DNA from: Hymenobacter canadensis
GTDB taxonomy: Bacteria > Bacteroidota > Bacteroidia > Cytophagales > Hymenobacteraceae
Length of the DNA stretch: 64,000 nt
Assembly: GCF_027359925.1 (NCBI RefSeq)
Contig: NZ_CP114768.1
Span: forward strand, 248,001-312,000
Direction of reading: 5' to 3'
Numbering within the stretch: the first letter of the stretch is position 1; each line of letters begins with the position of its first letter. A program made the translations under genes and the position numbers. Under the pieces are notes generated by a model. It saw nothing but the letters and a program-made list of their open reading frames with translations, was not told where the DNA came from and ran no database searches. Below are positions 41,987 to 50,602 of this stretch, piece after piece.

Positions 41987-42030
41987 TCTCTACAAAAACG
42001 GCGGTACAAGGAAGGCCGAGAAAGGAGCAC
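41987..42030 (+). repeat. Array repeat (copy 34, last of right arm)
   Basis: TCTCTACAAAAACGGCGG, then TACAAGGAAGGCC, then GAGAAAGGAGCAC. This is the last clear copy. Confidence 0.7.
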
Positions 42031-42082
42031 TGCTTGCTGCCCTTATCATAAGTGGACTTATCAGACAGCATATAATATCGGG

Positions 42083-42090
42083 TAGCTTTG
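42083..42090 (+). promoter_or_regulatory. Promoter -7 box
   Basis: TAGCTTTG matches TAnnTTTG, 21 bases before the ATG at 42112. Confidence 0.5.
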
Positions 42091-42111
42091 GTGTATTTGA
42101 ATCCTAGAATC

Positions 42112-42630
42112 ATGGACTCACGAAATACTTTGCGAATGCCTTGGGTGCTTTCTTTGCTACTGATAATGATTCTGGTTGCTGGATGCGAGCAACGCCAGAA
42201 CCTCGCTACACTGACTTACCGCCAGCACCTTTATGTCACACCAGATAAGACCGTTTTCACTGGCGTAGGCGTGCGCGAGTTTGATGATGGCCAACAGGCG
42301 GAGCTGATACGGTTTGAGCAAGGCATCCCATCTGGTACTTGGCAGGCCTTTGGCTACCAAGGAGAGATCATTCAAGAGGGATCTTATCGCGTGCTGCCAC
42401 TACCAAGCGGCGTTCACGCTTACCACGGGTTACGTGTGAAGCGCCTGAACCTATTCCACTTTAGAGAAGGAAACTATGACTACGATGAGTTGCTTGTCAT
42501 CTCCCCGGATTCTAACCTGTATGGCAGTTACACGCTGGCAGAATTTGCCCGTCGGCAGCCCTTTTTAGTTTTCCCGCAGCTACGCCGCAGGCCGCTCACC
42601 AAGGTGGTAATCACCAGCAAGGAGTTCTAG
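42112..42630 (+). CDS. Lipoprotein with a YwqK/MORN-like segment
   Basis: 172 residues from ATG 42112. The -7 box at 42083 makes the frame start at 42088 unlikely. The signal MPWVLSLLLIMILVAGC has a lipobox (Cys25). The mature part (LTYRQHLYVTPDKTVFTGVG, REFDDGQQAELIRFEQGIPS, GTWQAFGYQGEIIQEGSYRV) has the FTG...G(T/V)W..YGYxGEI pattern of YwqK-like antitoxin-annotated proteins. Lower GC than neighbours. Confidence 0.6.
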   Translation: MDSRNTLRMPWVLSLLLIMILVAGCEQRQNLATLTYRQHLYVTPDKTVFTGVGVREFDDGQQAELIRFEQGIPSGTWQAFGYQGEIIQEGSYRVLPLPSGVHAYHGLRVKRLNLFHFREGNYDYDELLVISPDSNLYGSYTLAEFARRQPFLVFPQLRRRPLTKVVITSKEF

Positions 42631-43013
42631 GATTCGGCCTCCAAGTAAATATTCCTTCACCAAGAATGAAGCATACTGTAGATCTGATAGAGGTTCTTGG
42701 AAAAGTTGCTTGATGTAATGTCTGTCATAAGCATGTTCTGGAAATAAGTACGGGTTTGGCCTTTCTGGGGATTCGTATACAACGTGGTACTTTTCCGCAC
42801 TGCTTCCCGTTTGCATTCGCACTCGCTCTTCCTAATCCTACCGGACAAGCTAGGAGTTTGGCAGCCCTCAGAAGAAGAGATTTCAGCTGCTTCCATGAAC
42901 TGTTCTCAGAATCTTATCGGCCATCTCATGCAACAAAGCATGTGCGGTTACCTTTGTGGGATATTGTAGGCCCGGGGGTTTTCTTGGATCCACCCCCCAT
43001 TAAACTTGACTAG
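42631..43013. other. Intergenic stretch without a supported gene
   Basis: Short frames on both strands show no recognisable protein. It is the beginning of the sequence outside the repeat array; no array repeat is seen here or further right. Confidence 0.4.
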
Positions 43014-44579
43014 GTGACGCTATACGAGTGGATATTGTTAGGTCTGTGCGGCGGATTGACCATTGCGAGTTGGGGGGCACACCGACGCTCCCGTGTCCAT
43101 TGGGCCATAGCCTTCCTGATGGGTGCCGCAGCTAGTTTGCGACTCCTGCTCATTAACCGTGACCCGTTTCTACACCCGTGGGACGAACAATTTCATGCCC
43201 TAGTCGCCAAAAATCTTTCGGCTGATTGGTGGCGGCCTGTCTTGCGTGCCCACCCTGTCTTGCCCTATAATTATCGGGACTGGGCTAATAATCACGTGTG
43301 GCTGCACAAACAACCCCTGTTTCTGTGGCAGATGGCGTTGTCGCTGAAGATCGTTGGCATAAATGAAGTGGCGGTGCGCCTGCCGAGTGCCCTCTTGGGG
43401 ACGCTCTTTCTGTGGCCTGTGTATCGACTGGGCCGGTTAGCCGCCTCCCCGTCGGTGGGGTACTACTTGGCCGTGCTCTTCGCCTTTGCCTATTACCAGT
43501 TAGAGCTTACGACGGGCTGGCAAAGCGTCGACCACGCCGATGTGGTCTTTGGAGTTTATGTAGGGGCCAGCTTGTGGGCATATGCTGAGCACCGACATAG
43601 TAAGGCGTGGGCCTGGGCCGCCGCGGTGGGCGTCTTTGCCGGCTCTGCTCTGCTCTGCAAGTGGCTGCCGGGTCTGGTCGTCTACGCGGTGTGGGCGGGG
43701 GATGCCTTGTTGAACCCAGTGCGCCGCCAGTGGGCGGAAGGCCGGCGCTGGCTATGCGCCTTGGCCCTGACCGCGCTTGTCGCTCTGCCGTGGCAAGTAT
43801 ATACGCATTACCGGTTCCCCCGGGAAAGCGCCTTCGAGACGCAGTACGCCGCACAGCACTTTACCCACGTGTTGGAAGGGCACGACCAACCCTGGCACTT
43901 CTACTTCGGCCATAACCTCTGGTATCAGTACCATTGGGTAATAGTCTTGGCTGGGGCGGGGCTGGTGGTCTTGGGCTGGCGCCGCGTCCCGGACGGGCGG
44001 CGGCGCCCGTTACTGTGGAGCGGAGCCCTACTGTTTGTCTTTTTTAGCGTAGCGGCGACCAAGATGCCCTCCTACACCTACGTGGTGGCCCCATGCATGC
44101 TCTTCTTGGCCGCGGTGGCGTGGGCTGAAGGCGTAGCGTGGCTTAGGCTCACCACTGGGCGCGCCGCGCCCCTGCTCGAAGGGGTGGCATTACTTGTCGT
44201 GGTCGCCGTAGACCTGCGCCCGACCGCGTTGCTTCAGCACCACACCCAGCGCTTTGCATCGCCCGCCGCCAGCCAGAAACGGGAAGCTAAAGCACAGTGG
44301 GCGGCCGCCTACCGCGCCTTGGACCGGACGGTGCCAGTGGGGTACGTGGTGGTCAACGTGCCCTCACACGGGGCCTCAGAAGCTATGTTTTATTCGCGCC
44401 GGCCAGTTTACGTCGACTGGCCTAGTGCTGCGGAGTACCGCTTCCTGCGCCAGCAAGGCCTGCACGTGGCCGCCTTTGCGCCCCGTCAGAAACCACAACC
44501 CGACTACCTGCGGAAAGAGGATATCCTGCTCCTGCCTGACCCGACGCAGTTAACCCCTCTACTGGTAAAGATGAAATAG
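43014..44579 (+). CDS. Glycosyltransferase family 39 (PMT/ArnT-like) membrane protein
   Basis: 521 residues from a GTG at 43014. About ten membrane segments are visible. The first outer loop has the family's acidic motif, HPWDEQFHALVAKNL, and a second loop YRDWANNHVWLHKQPLFLWQ, both typical of dolichyl-phosphate-mannose or lipid-A aminoarabinose transferase relatives. VRLPSALLGTLFLWPVYRLG and KMPSYTYVVAPCMLFLAAVA are standard for the family. It would transfer a sugar from a polyprenyl carrier to a lipid or protein at the periplasmic face. No further sugar genes are near, so the acceptor is unknown. Confidence 0.88.
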   Translation: MTLYEWILLGLCGGLTIASWGAHRRSRVHWAIAFLMGAAASLRLLLINRDPFLHPWDEQFHALVAKNLSADWWRPVLRAHPVLPYNYRDWANNHVWLHKQPLFLWQMALSLKIVGINEVAVRLPSALLGTLFLWPVYRLGRLAASPSVGYYLAVLFAFAYYQLELTTGWQSVDHADVVFGVYVGASLWAYAEHRHSKAWAWAAAVGVFAGSALLCKWLPGLVVYAVWAGDALLNPVRRQWAEGRRWLCALALTALVALPWQVYTHYRFPRESAFETQYAAQHFTHVLEGHDQPWHFYFGHNLWYQYHWVIVLAGAGLVVLGWRRVPDGRRRPLLWSGALLFVFFSVAATKMPSYTYVVAPCMLFLAAVAWAEGVAWLRLTTGRAAPLLEGVALLVVVAVDLRPTALLQHHTQRFASPAASQKREAKAQWAAAYRALDRTVPVGYVVVNVPSHGASEAMFYSRRPVYVDWPSAAEYRFLRQQGLHVAAFAPRQKPQPDYLRKEDILLLPDPTQLTPLLVKMK

Positions 44580-44886
44580 GACCGACACTCCCGTTAGATT
44601 TGTTCGGCTGTTCCGATGAAGCAAAAAGTAATCGCTACTACGGTAGATACTTCTGAATGGCCTTCGACTCGTCTCGCATTGGAATCCAACAGCCCTTGTA
44701 ATCTTGGAAGTCGGGGCTTATAACGTTTTACAAACGGATGTTTATAGAACGTTATGCCTGCTCATCCTGCCCTTCCAACAGGGCTTGTCACATCTCTTAT
44801 GTGACCGTTCAACAAATGTGACAACGTCTTATTCTCCTCCCTCGCCTCGGTGAAGCTGACTGCTTATGCCCGTGATTAAGCCGCTA
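44580..44886. other. Intergenic stretch with inverted repeats
   Basis: No gene. ATAACGTT (44720-44727) and AACGTTAT (44748-44755) form a perfect 8-bp inverted repeat with a 20-base spacer that contains ACAAACGG. A second imperfect dyad, TCACAT ... ATGTGA, lies at about 44789-44804. These may be terminators or protein-binding sites. Confidence 0.4.
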
Positions 44887-45477
44887 TTATTGGTTGAGTC
44901 GTTTTTCTCGCCACCCGTAGGAAGCGGAAAAGAAGTCATTGGCCACAATGGCTTGCACCGTACAGGTTTCAAGTTTGGTGGGCAGCAGCAGCGTGTCATT
45001 TGAAAGGGCTGTTCCCGACAAATCAACGTCACGAAAAACCGAAGGCGCGAATTCGTACACCAACCTTCCGTACTTAAACACGGAGTCTATTTGCCTGAAG
45101 GAATCAAAATGTCCTTTTCCGCGCAGGAAGTACCCAACACCTATAAAGGAAGTAACGGTGTTAGCAGAAAAGACCAAGTGGTGATCCGGCCCCTTTACCC
45201 CCAGGTAAAACGTGTCTTGACCCGCCACCAGGCATAAGTTCTTTGCTTGGTAGTGGCCATCAGGAAGGGAGTCAAAGACCAATACGACTTTATGGCGGGT
45301 ATAATTAGTTAGCTTGAGCCGGATGGGAAATGTCACCAATTCTGGCCTCCGAAGGCTATCTACTTCCAGCTTCACCGCGCCGCTAGTAGATGCAAGCATT
45401 AAGTGAACTTGCGGGTGGTGGCAAGCCGTCACCCCGAACAAGAGCATTATCAAACAGCGCAGTCGGCTAATTACCAT
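44887..45477 (-). CDS. Lipoprotein of unknown function
   Basis: 196 residues. Signal ISRLRCLIMLLFGVTAC has a lipobox with Cys19. The mature region starts HPQVHLMLASTSGAVKLEVD and contains LVTFPIRLKLTNYTRHKVVL, a beta-sandwich-like pattern often seen in DUF proteins with an immunoglobulin-like domain, FGHYQ-type turns, and a C-terminal LLPTKLETCTVQAIVANDFF. Function is unknown. Confidence 0.6.
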   Translation of the reverse strand: MVISRLRCLIMLLFGVTACHHPQVHLMLASTSGAVKLEVDSLRRPELVTFPIRLKLTNYTRHKVVLVFDSLPDGHYQAKNLCLVAGQDTFYLGVKGPDHHLVFSANTVTSFIGVGYFLRGKGHFDSFRQIDSVFKYGRLVYEFAPSVFRDVDLSGTALSNDTLLLPTKLETCTVQAIVANDFFSASYGWREKRLNQ

Positions 45478-45681
45478 TCGCTTGGTACAGATGGTAACTA
45501 TTTCATTTCCCTTGTGAGAAAGTCAGTGCCAGTCTGAAGTGAGGAGTCGCACAAGTATACCAAGGGAATTGCTGCGTTCACAAAATACTACAACTAGAGG
45601 GCAGGGGGCGTAGAGATCAAAACCGCGCTGATTCCCCTGTTATTGTCAGAAGTTGTAGAAAAGAAGCAACGATGCCCGCCT

Positions 45682-45689
45682 TAACTTTG
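45682..45689 (+). promoter_or_regulatory. -7 box four bases from the start codon
   Basis: TAACTTTG, an exact TAnnTTTG match, followed by AAAG and the ATG at 45694. Confidence 0.55.
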
Positions 45690-45693
45690 AAAG

Positions 45694-45990
45694 ATGAGTA
45701 ATGCTCCGGTTCGGGTGTCTATTGTTTCACTCGTAGCAGTCGTGGCTACGTATGCTGGGCTTTTACTGATTGTTGTAACACTAGGTACTAAACAATGGTC
45801 TGAAATGGCCATACTTGCCTACGTATATCTGCTGTTCATTGCTCCGGTGGTGATGAGTATAATTGCTTATCAAACGTATCGGGCCAAGCATGCTTCCATG
45901 CTTCATCAGGTAATATTCTATGCCGGAGCGTCCTATTGTTTCGTTGGACTAGCCGTACTAGCCTTTTTTACTTTCTTCTTTCAGTTCTAA
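45694..45990 (+). CDS. Small membrane protein
   Basis: 98 residues with three membrane segments: VSLVAVVATYAGLLLIVVTL, AILAYVYLLFIAPVVMSIIA and YCFVGLAVLAFFTFFFQF. No family recognised. The start is supported by a -7 box 4 bases upstream, implying a leaderless transcript. Confidence 0.65.
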   Translation: MSNAPVRVSIVSLVAVVATYAGLLLIVVTLGTKQWSEMAILAYVYLLFIAPVVMSIIAYQTYRAKHASMLHQVIFYAGASYCFVGLAVLAFFTFFFQF

Positions 45991-46546
45991 TCTAGGAAAG
46001 GGTTATTTTCTAGGATGAGTTAAGGGCGATATTACCCTACCAACCGCAGCAGGGTTACAGCATCAGTCATGCGCCCGTGGGAATGCACTACCGGCTCATA
46101 CAGGCTACCCGCAGAGATTTCATCTTTTGGCGGTTCAATAAGTAGTAAGGGATTCTTCATACAACGGGGCGGATCAGGACACGTTTGCCTTATCCTTTGG
46201 GCTCCGTAAGAACGACTGTGGATTTGCCGAGCTCTAACGCTTTACCCTCCACTACAACGGGCGCGCGGTAGCGGCCGGAGATGGGTTGACGATACTACAC
46301 GTGAACTTATACAAACGTTAAGATTTTCTAAACATCCCTCTATAGAGCGTTACCCCCCCTGTCTTGCTGGGCACCGACATGCCGAAGGCAGACCGGCCGC
46401 ACGAGCCGCCCGGGCCGCGCCGTTCACTCCGGATTCGGTTAGGTTCGCTCACGCCAGGGGTGCGTTCAGGTGCCCAAATGCACCGTTCGGTTTTTTCAGC
46501 AGCATTTCTGAAAAACTACCGGCATCTTACGGCGCACCCGCTCGCT
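45991..46546. other. Intergenic stretch upstream of the hybrid kinase
   Basis: No well-supported gene. It contains one tiny frame on the minus strand (46032-46160, listed separately) and decayed-looking coding sequence at 46190-46290 (minus strand, VVVEGKALELGKSTVVLTE). The kinase promoter should lie in its right part. Confidence 0.35.
46032..46160 (-). CDS. Possible 42-residue peptide or gene remnant
   Basis: The frame KNPLLLIEPPKDEISAGSLY then EPVVHSHGRMTDAVTLLRLV has amino-acid use like a real protein. There is no homologue I recognise. It could be the surviving end of a lost gene. Confidence 0.2.
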   Translation of the reverse strand: MKNPLLLIEPPKDEISAGSLYEPVVHSHGRMTDAVTLLRLVG

Positions 46547-49500
46547 ATGAAAAAAACCGTTCCGCCTTCCAAATCCCCCTCCGCTGCCGACCAGCGTCTT
46601 GCCGAGCTTGAGGCGGAGCTGGCCACGCTGCGCGCCGTAGCCGCCGTCACCGAGCACAGCCCCAACCTGCTGATCCGCCTCGATGCCGCCGGCGTGCGCG
46701 CGTACGCCAACGCGGCGGCCTGCGCCTTCGAGCAGCAGCTGCCTGCCGCGGCGGCAGCTGAGCTGCAGGCCCACCTGCGTGAGCAGGCCGCGGCCTGTCT
46801 GGCGGCGGGCCACCCGCGACGCACGGAGCTGGCCAGCGGTGGCCGCTACTTCACGCTCACGGCCTGCCCCGAGCCCACCACCGAAGCTGCCACGCTCTAC
46901 CTCACCGACATCACCGAGCACTATCAGGCCGAGCAGCAGGTCACCCAACAGCGGGACTTCTTCCAGAGCGTGCTCAACGAGCTGCCCGGCGACGTGGCCG
47001 TGTTCAGCGCCGAGCACCGCTACATCTTCCTGAACCCGGCCGCCATCAAGAATCCCGAAATCCGGGCCTGGATTGTGGGCAAGGACGACTTCGAGTACTG
47101 CGAATACCGCGGCTTCTCGCCCGAGCGCGCCATGGGGCGGCGGCAGTACTTCACCCAGGCCCTTAGTTCGCGCACCGAAGCGGCCTGGGAAGAAGAGCTG
47201 CCCCTGCCCGACGGCACCAAATACTTTCTGCGCCGCTTCCTGCCCATTTACCGGCCCGATGGCACCCTGAACTTCATGCTGGGCTACGGCCTCGACATCA
47301 CCGACCGCCGCAGCACCGAGGAGCGGCTGCGCGAGAGCGACGAGATGCTGCGCGAGCAGCAGGCCTTTCAGCAGCTGGTGCTCGATGTGATTCCGGCCGC
47401 CGTGTACGTGCGCGACCAGGGCCGCACCACCTTCGCCAACCGCGCCATGCAGGAGCTCAACGAGTTGGCCCGCGACCAGTCGAAGCGCGTGCGGCAGAAC
47501 CCCAAGGGGCAGGAGGCCCGCGAGGTGGCCCACTATGCCCAGGTGGATGCCCAGGTGCTGGCCAGTGGCCAGGCCATGCGCAGCGAAGACTCCCTCACGC
47601 TGGCCAACGGCGAGGTGCGCTGGTTCCAGACTGTGAAATGTCCCTTCCCGCGTCCCGACGGCACGGTGCTGGTGCTGGGCGCCAGCACCGACATTACGGC
47701 CAGCAAGGAAGCCCGCCTGCGGGTGGAGCGCAGCGAAAAGCGTTACCGCGACCTGCAGCACTACGCCCTGGCCCTCATCTACACCCACACCCTAGACGGG
47801 CAGATGCTGACCGTAAACCCCGCCTGCGCCCAGCTCATGGGCGTGCCGGCCGAGGTGCTGGCCGCCGGCCGCCTGGCCCACGCCCTGGCCCCGCCGCTGC
47901 GGCCCCGGGTGGACAACTACCTGCGCACGCTCAATACCGAGGGCGAGGTGCGCGGCGTGGTGCGCGTGAGCACTGCCGGCGGCCACACCCACTACGTGCT
48001 CTACCATAGCCACCGGGTGCAGGAAGCCGGGCAGGAGCCCTACGTCATCGGCTACGGCCAGGACATTACCGACCGGGTGCTGGCCGAGCAGGAGCTGAAG
48101 CGCGCCAAGAAGGTGGCCGAAACCGCCGCCCAGGCCCGCACCACTTTCCTGGCCAACATGAGCCACGAAATCCGGACGCCGCTGAACGGGGTGCTGGGCA
48201 TGGCTGCGCTGCTGGCCAAAACCAAGCTCACCGCCCAGCAGCACGAGCAGGTGGCCATCATCCACTCCTCGGGGCAGCACCTGCTGGCCGTCATCAACGA
48301 CGTGCTCGACGTGGCCAAGATTACCTCCGGCAAGCTGGAGCTGGAGCAGACTGCCTTCAATCTCTGCGACTCGGTGGGGCAGGCGGTGGCGCCGCTGGCC
48401 CAGCAGGCCCGGCAGCGGGGGCTGGAGTTCCGGGCCGAGCTGCCTGGCCCCGACTGCCCCTGGGTGCTCGGCGACCCGTTCCGCCTCAACCAGATTCTGC
48501 TCAACCTGCTCAGCAACGCCATCAAGTTCACGCACTACGGGGCCGTCACGCTCAGCAGCCGGCTGCTGGCCGACAGCGCGGACAAGGTCACGGTGGAGTT
48601 CCGGGTGTCGGACACCGGCATCGGCATCCCGGCCGACAAGCTGGACTACATCTTCGAAAGCTTCACCCAGGCCAAGGCCGACACCACCCGGCAGTTCGGG
48701 GGCACGGGCCTGGGCCTGAACATCAGCCGGGCGCTGGTGGAGCAGTTTGGCAGCCGGCTGGTAGTGGAATCCACGCCCGGACAGGGCAGCACCTTTTATT
48801 TCAGCATCACGCTGCCCAAAGCGGCCGAGCCCGAGAGCGTGACGCCCCCCGTGCCCCAGGACGGCGCGCTGGAGGGCCTGCGGGTGCTGCTGGTGGAAGA
48901 CAATACCATCAACCGGCTGGTGGCCCGCCAGATGGTGCAGAGCTGGGGCGGCCACGTCGACGAGGCTCCCGATGGCCTGGTAGCCCTGGAGCTGTTCGAG
49001 AAAAACCGCTACGACGTGATTCTGATGGACATTCAGCTGCCGGGCATGAGCGGCCTCGACATCACCCGGCACATCCGCCAGCACGCCGATGCTTCCCGCG
49101 CCGGGGTAGCCATCTTGGCCCTCACGGCCAACGCCTACCAGTCGGATATGCAGCAGTACCTGGCCGCCGGCATGAACGACTGCCTGGCCAAGCCTTTCGA
49201 TGAGGCCGAGCTGTGCCGCAAGCTGCAGGCCCTGCGCCCGGCCGCCGCTGTGCTTTACGACCTGAGCAAGTTCCGGGCCCTGGCCCACGGCAACGCCGAC
49301 TTCGTGCCCGACATCATCCGCTCGTTTCTGCACGATATTCCGCCCAGCCTGGATCAGCTGCGCGAGGCCGTGGTCAGCCGCCGCTGGACCGAAGCCCGCC
49401 GGCTGGTGCATTTTATCAAGCCCAACCTGGAAGCCCTGGCCGTGGCCGGCACCGCCCCGCTGCTCGCCGAGCTGGATACCATCAGCCCGGTGACCCTTGA

Positions 49501-49591
49501 AAACCCTGGCCGCATGCTGGAGGTAGTCGAGCAGCTGACGGCCGCCGTGGGCATGGTGCTGGAGCCGCTGGCCCGTGAGCTGCCGGGGTAG
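46547..49591 (+). CDS. Hybrid sensor histidine kinase with receiver and Hpt-like domains
   Basis: 1014 residues from ATG 46547. The open frame to 46364 is basic and Pro-rich and does not look coded. Four PAS-like modules (about 35-125, 140-255, 275-400 and 405-525, several ending in GLDITDR-type PAC motifs) are followed by HisKA with the phospho-acceptor His540 (FLANMSHEIRTPLNGVLG), a HATPase domain (NLLSNAIKFTH, DTGIGIP, GGTGLGLNIS), a receiver domain with Asp828 (VILMDIQLPGMSG) and a C-terminal Hpt-like helix bundle (ARRLVHFIKPNLEALAV). No membrane segment, so the signal is probably cytoplasmic. The LytTR regulator at 49631 converges with it and is a likely target. Confidence 0.92.
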   Translation: MKKTVPPSKSPSAADQRLAELEAELATLRAVAAVTEHSPNLLIRLDAAGVRAYANAAACAFEQQLPAAAAAELQAHLREQAAACLAAGHPRRTELASGGRYFTLTACPEPTTEAATLYLTDITEHYQAEQQVTQQRDFFQSVLNELPGDVAVFSAEHRYIFLNPAAIKNPEIRAWIVGKDDFEYCEYRGFSPERAMGRRQYFTQALSSRTEAAWEEELPLPDGTKYFLRRFLPIYRPDGTLNFMLGYGLDITDRRSTEERLRESDEMLREQQAFQQLVLDVIPAAVYVRDQGRTTFANRAMQELNELARDQSKRVRQNPKGQEAREVAHYAQVDAQVLASGQAMRSEDSLTLANGEVRWFQTVKCPFPRPDGTVLVLGASTDITASKEARLRVERSEKRYRDLQHYALALIYTHTLDGQMLTVNPACAQLMGVPAEVLAAGRLAHALAPPLRPRVDNYLRTLNTEGEVRGVVRVSTAGGHTHYVLYHSHRVQEAGQEPYVIGYGQDITDRVLAEQELKRAKKVAETAAQARTTFLANMSHEIRTPLNGVLGMAALLAKTKLTAQQHEQVAIIHSSGQHLLAVINDVLDVAKITSGKLELEQTAFNLCDSVGQAVAPLAQQARQRGLEFRAELPGPDCPWVLGDPFRLNQILLNLLSNAIKFTHYGAVTLSSRLLADSADKVTVEFRVSDTGIGIPADKLDYIFESFTQAKADTTRQFGGTGLGLNISRALVEQFGSRLVVESTPGQGSTFYFSITLPKAAEPESVTPPVPQDGALEGLRVLLVEDNTINRLVARQMVQSWGGHVDEAPDGLVALELFEKNRYDVILMDIQLPGMSGLDITRHIRQHADASRAGVAILALTANAYQSDMQQYLAAGMNDCLAKPFDEAELCRKLQALRPAAAVLYDLSKFRALAHGNADFVPDIIRSFLHDIPPSLDQLREAVVSRRWTEARRLVHFIKPNLEALAVAGTAPLLAELDTISPVTLENPGRMLEVVEQLTAAVGMVLEPLARELPG

Positions 49592-49606
49592 GGCTGGGGC
49601 GAGGGT

Positions 49607-49634
49607 GTAGCGCGGACTTGGTAGTTCGCGCTAC
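49607..49634. terminator. Bidirectional hairpin between converging genes
   Basis: GTAGCGCG (49607-49614) pairs perfectly with CGCGCTAC (49627-49634). It lies between the kinase stop and the LytTR stop, overlapping the latter, and may end both transcripts. Confidence 0.6.
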
Positions 49635-50356
49635 AGGCTGCGCAGGCGGGCCATCAGGGTCTGCTCGTAGCTTTTGCCGATGGGCACCTCGAAGCTGCCC
49701 AGCTGCAGGTGGCCGTCGGCTACGCTGTCGATGAGGCGGGTATTGACCATGTAGGAGCGGTGCACCCGCAGGAAGTGGGCGAAGGGCAGCTGCTCGTCGA
49801 GGGCCTTGAGGGTGGCGTGCACGATGTGCTTGCGCGTGGCTGTAACCAGTACGCAGTACGCCGACATGGCCTCGATGTAAAGCACCTGGTCGAAATCCAG
49901 GCGCACGAGCTTGTTGTTGGTGCGGATGAACAGGGACTGGTCGTCGGTGTGCAGATCAGGTCGGGAGGGTAGCGGGCGGCTGGCCAGCCGCTCCCGCACC
50001 CGGGCCACAGCCTGCAGAAAGCGGGCATACTCCAAGGGCTTGAGCAGGTAGTCGGCCACACGCAGCGTAAAGGCATCAACGGCAAACCGGGCGTGCGAGG
50101 TCACCAGCACTACCTCCGGGCCGGGCGTGGGCAGCAGCTTCACCAGTTCCAGGCCCGTGAGCTGAGGCATTTCGATATCGAGCAGCAGCAAGTGGGGCAG
50201 GGGCTCCTGCTCCAGCAGCGGCAGCAACGCCACGGGGTCGGCCAGGGAGGCCTGCACCTCCAGCCCCTCCGTGATGCGCACGAACTGCTCCAGGGTGAGC
50301 CGGTTCATGGTGTTGTCGTCGACGATAACGCAGGTGAGCGGGGCAGGAGCGGGCAT
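49631..50356 (-). CDS. LytTR-family response regulator
   Basis: 241 residues. The receiver has CVIVDDN, Asp60 in LLLLDIEMP and Lys in DYLLKPLEY. The LytTR domain (about 140-240) reads VLYIEAMSAYCVL, LKALDEQLP and FLRVHRSYMVN. It differs from the regulator at 5721 mainly in the linker (about 125-145). The two are clearly duplicates, each next to a PAS-rich kinase. The identical receptor-facing helix (RLTLEQFVRITEGLE) suggests that both may talk to the same kinases, unless timing or location separates them. Confidence 0.92.
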   Translation of the reverse strand: MPAPAPLTCVIVDDNTMNRLTLEQFVRITEGLEVQASLADPVALLPLLEQEPLPHLLLLDIEMPQLTGLELVKLLPTPGPEVVLVTSHARFAVDAFTLRVADYLLKPLEYARFLQAVARVRERLASRPLPSRPDLHTDDQSLFIRTNNKLVRLDFDQVLYIEAMSAYCVLVTATRKHIVHATLKALDEQLPFAHFLRVHRSYMVNTRLIDSVADGHLQLGSFEVPIGKSYEQTLMARLRSL

Positions 50357-50602
50357 AGGTTAGGCGACAGGCAGGCGTGACGCTAATTATGCCCCATGAT
50401 ACGGATAAGCCGGCAATCGGCCCGCCGGCATGCTCCGGCCAGTCGCTTCGGCTACCGTTGCGCCCCATTCGGATATGTGGGCGGCGGTTTAAGTAAATTC
50501 TTTGGCAGGCAAGCAGCAAGACAGGCAACTTCAGACAGGCAGCGCATCAATCCGCCGCCTGCCCTGCCCGCGCCGAGTCCAGTTATCCACGCCTAGTCTG
50601 TC

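Noticed and set aside
9063..42030. The array repeats as a CRISPR array
   Set aside because: Spacing is 350-1000 bases or more with genes between, repeats are diverged, and no cas genes are present.
9063..42030. The array as an ordinary integron with canonical attC sites
   Set aside because: The repeats lack the long two-sided dyad and the GTTRRRY/RYYYAAC ends of attC, and no IntI-type tyrosine recombinase is in the window. An integron-like system remains possible and is reported as a finding.
42580..42822. An 80-codon minus-strand frame behind the lipoprotein at 42112
   Set aside because: It overlaps the end of that gene, has no start signal, and no recognisable motif.
46496..49411. Two long minus-strand frames (430 and 539 codons) opposite the hybrid kinase
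   Set aside because: Both are His/Gly/Val-rich shadows of the kinase reading frame.
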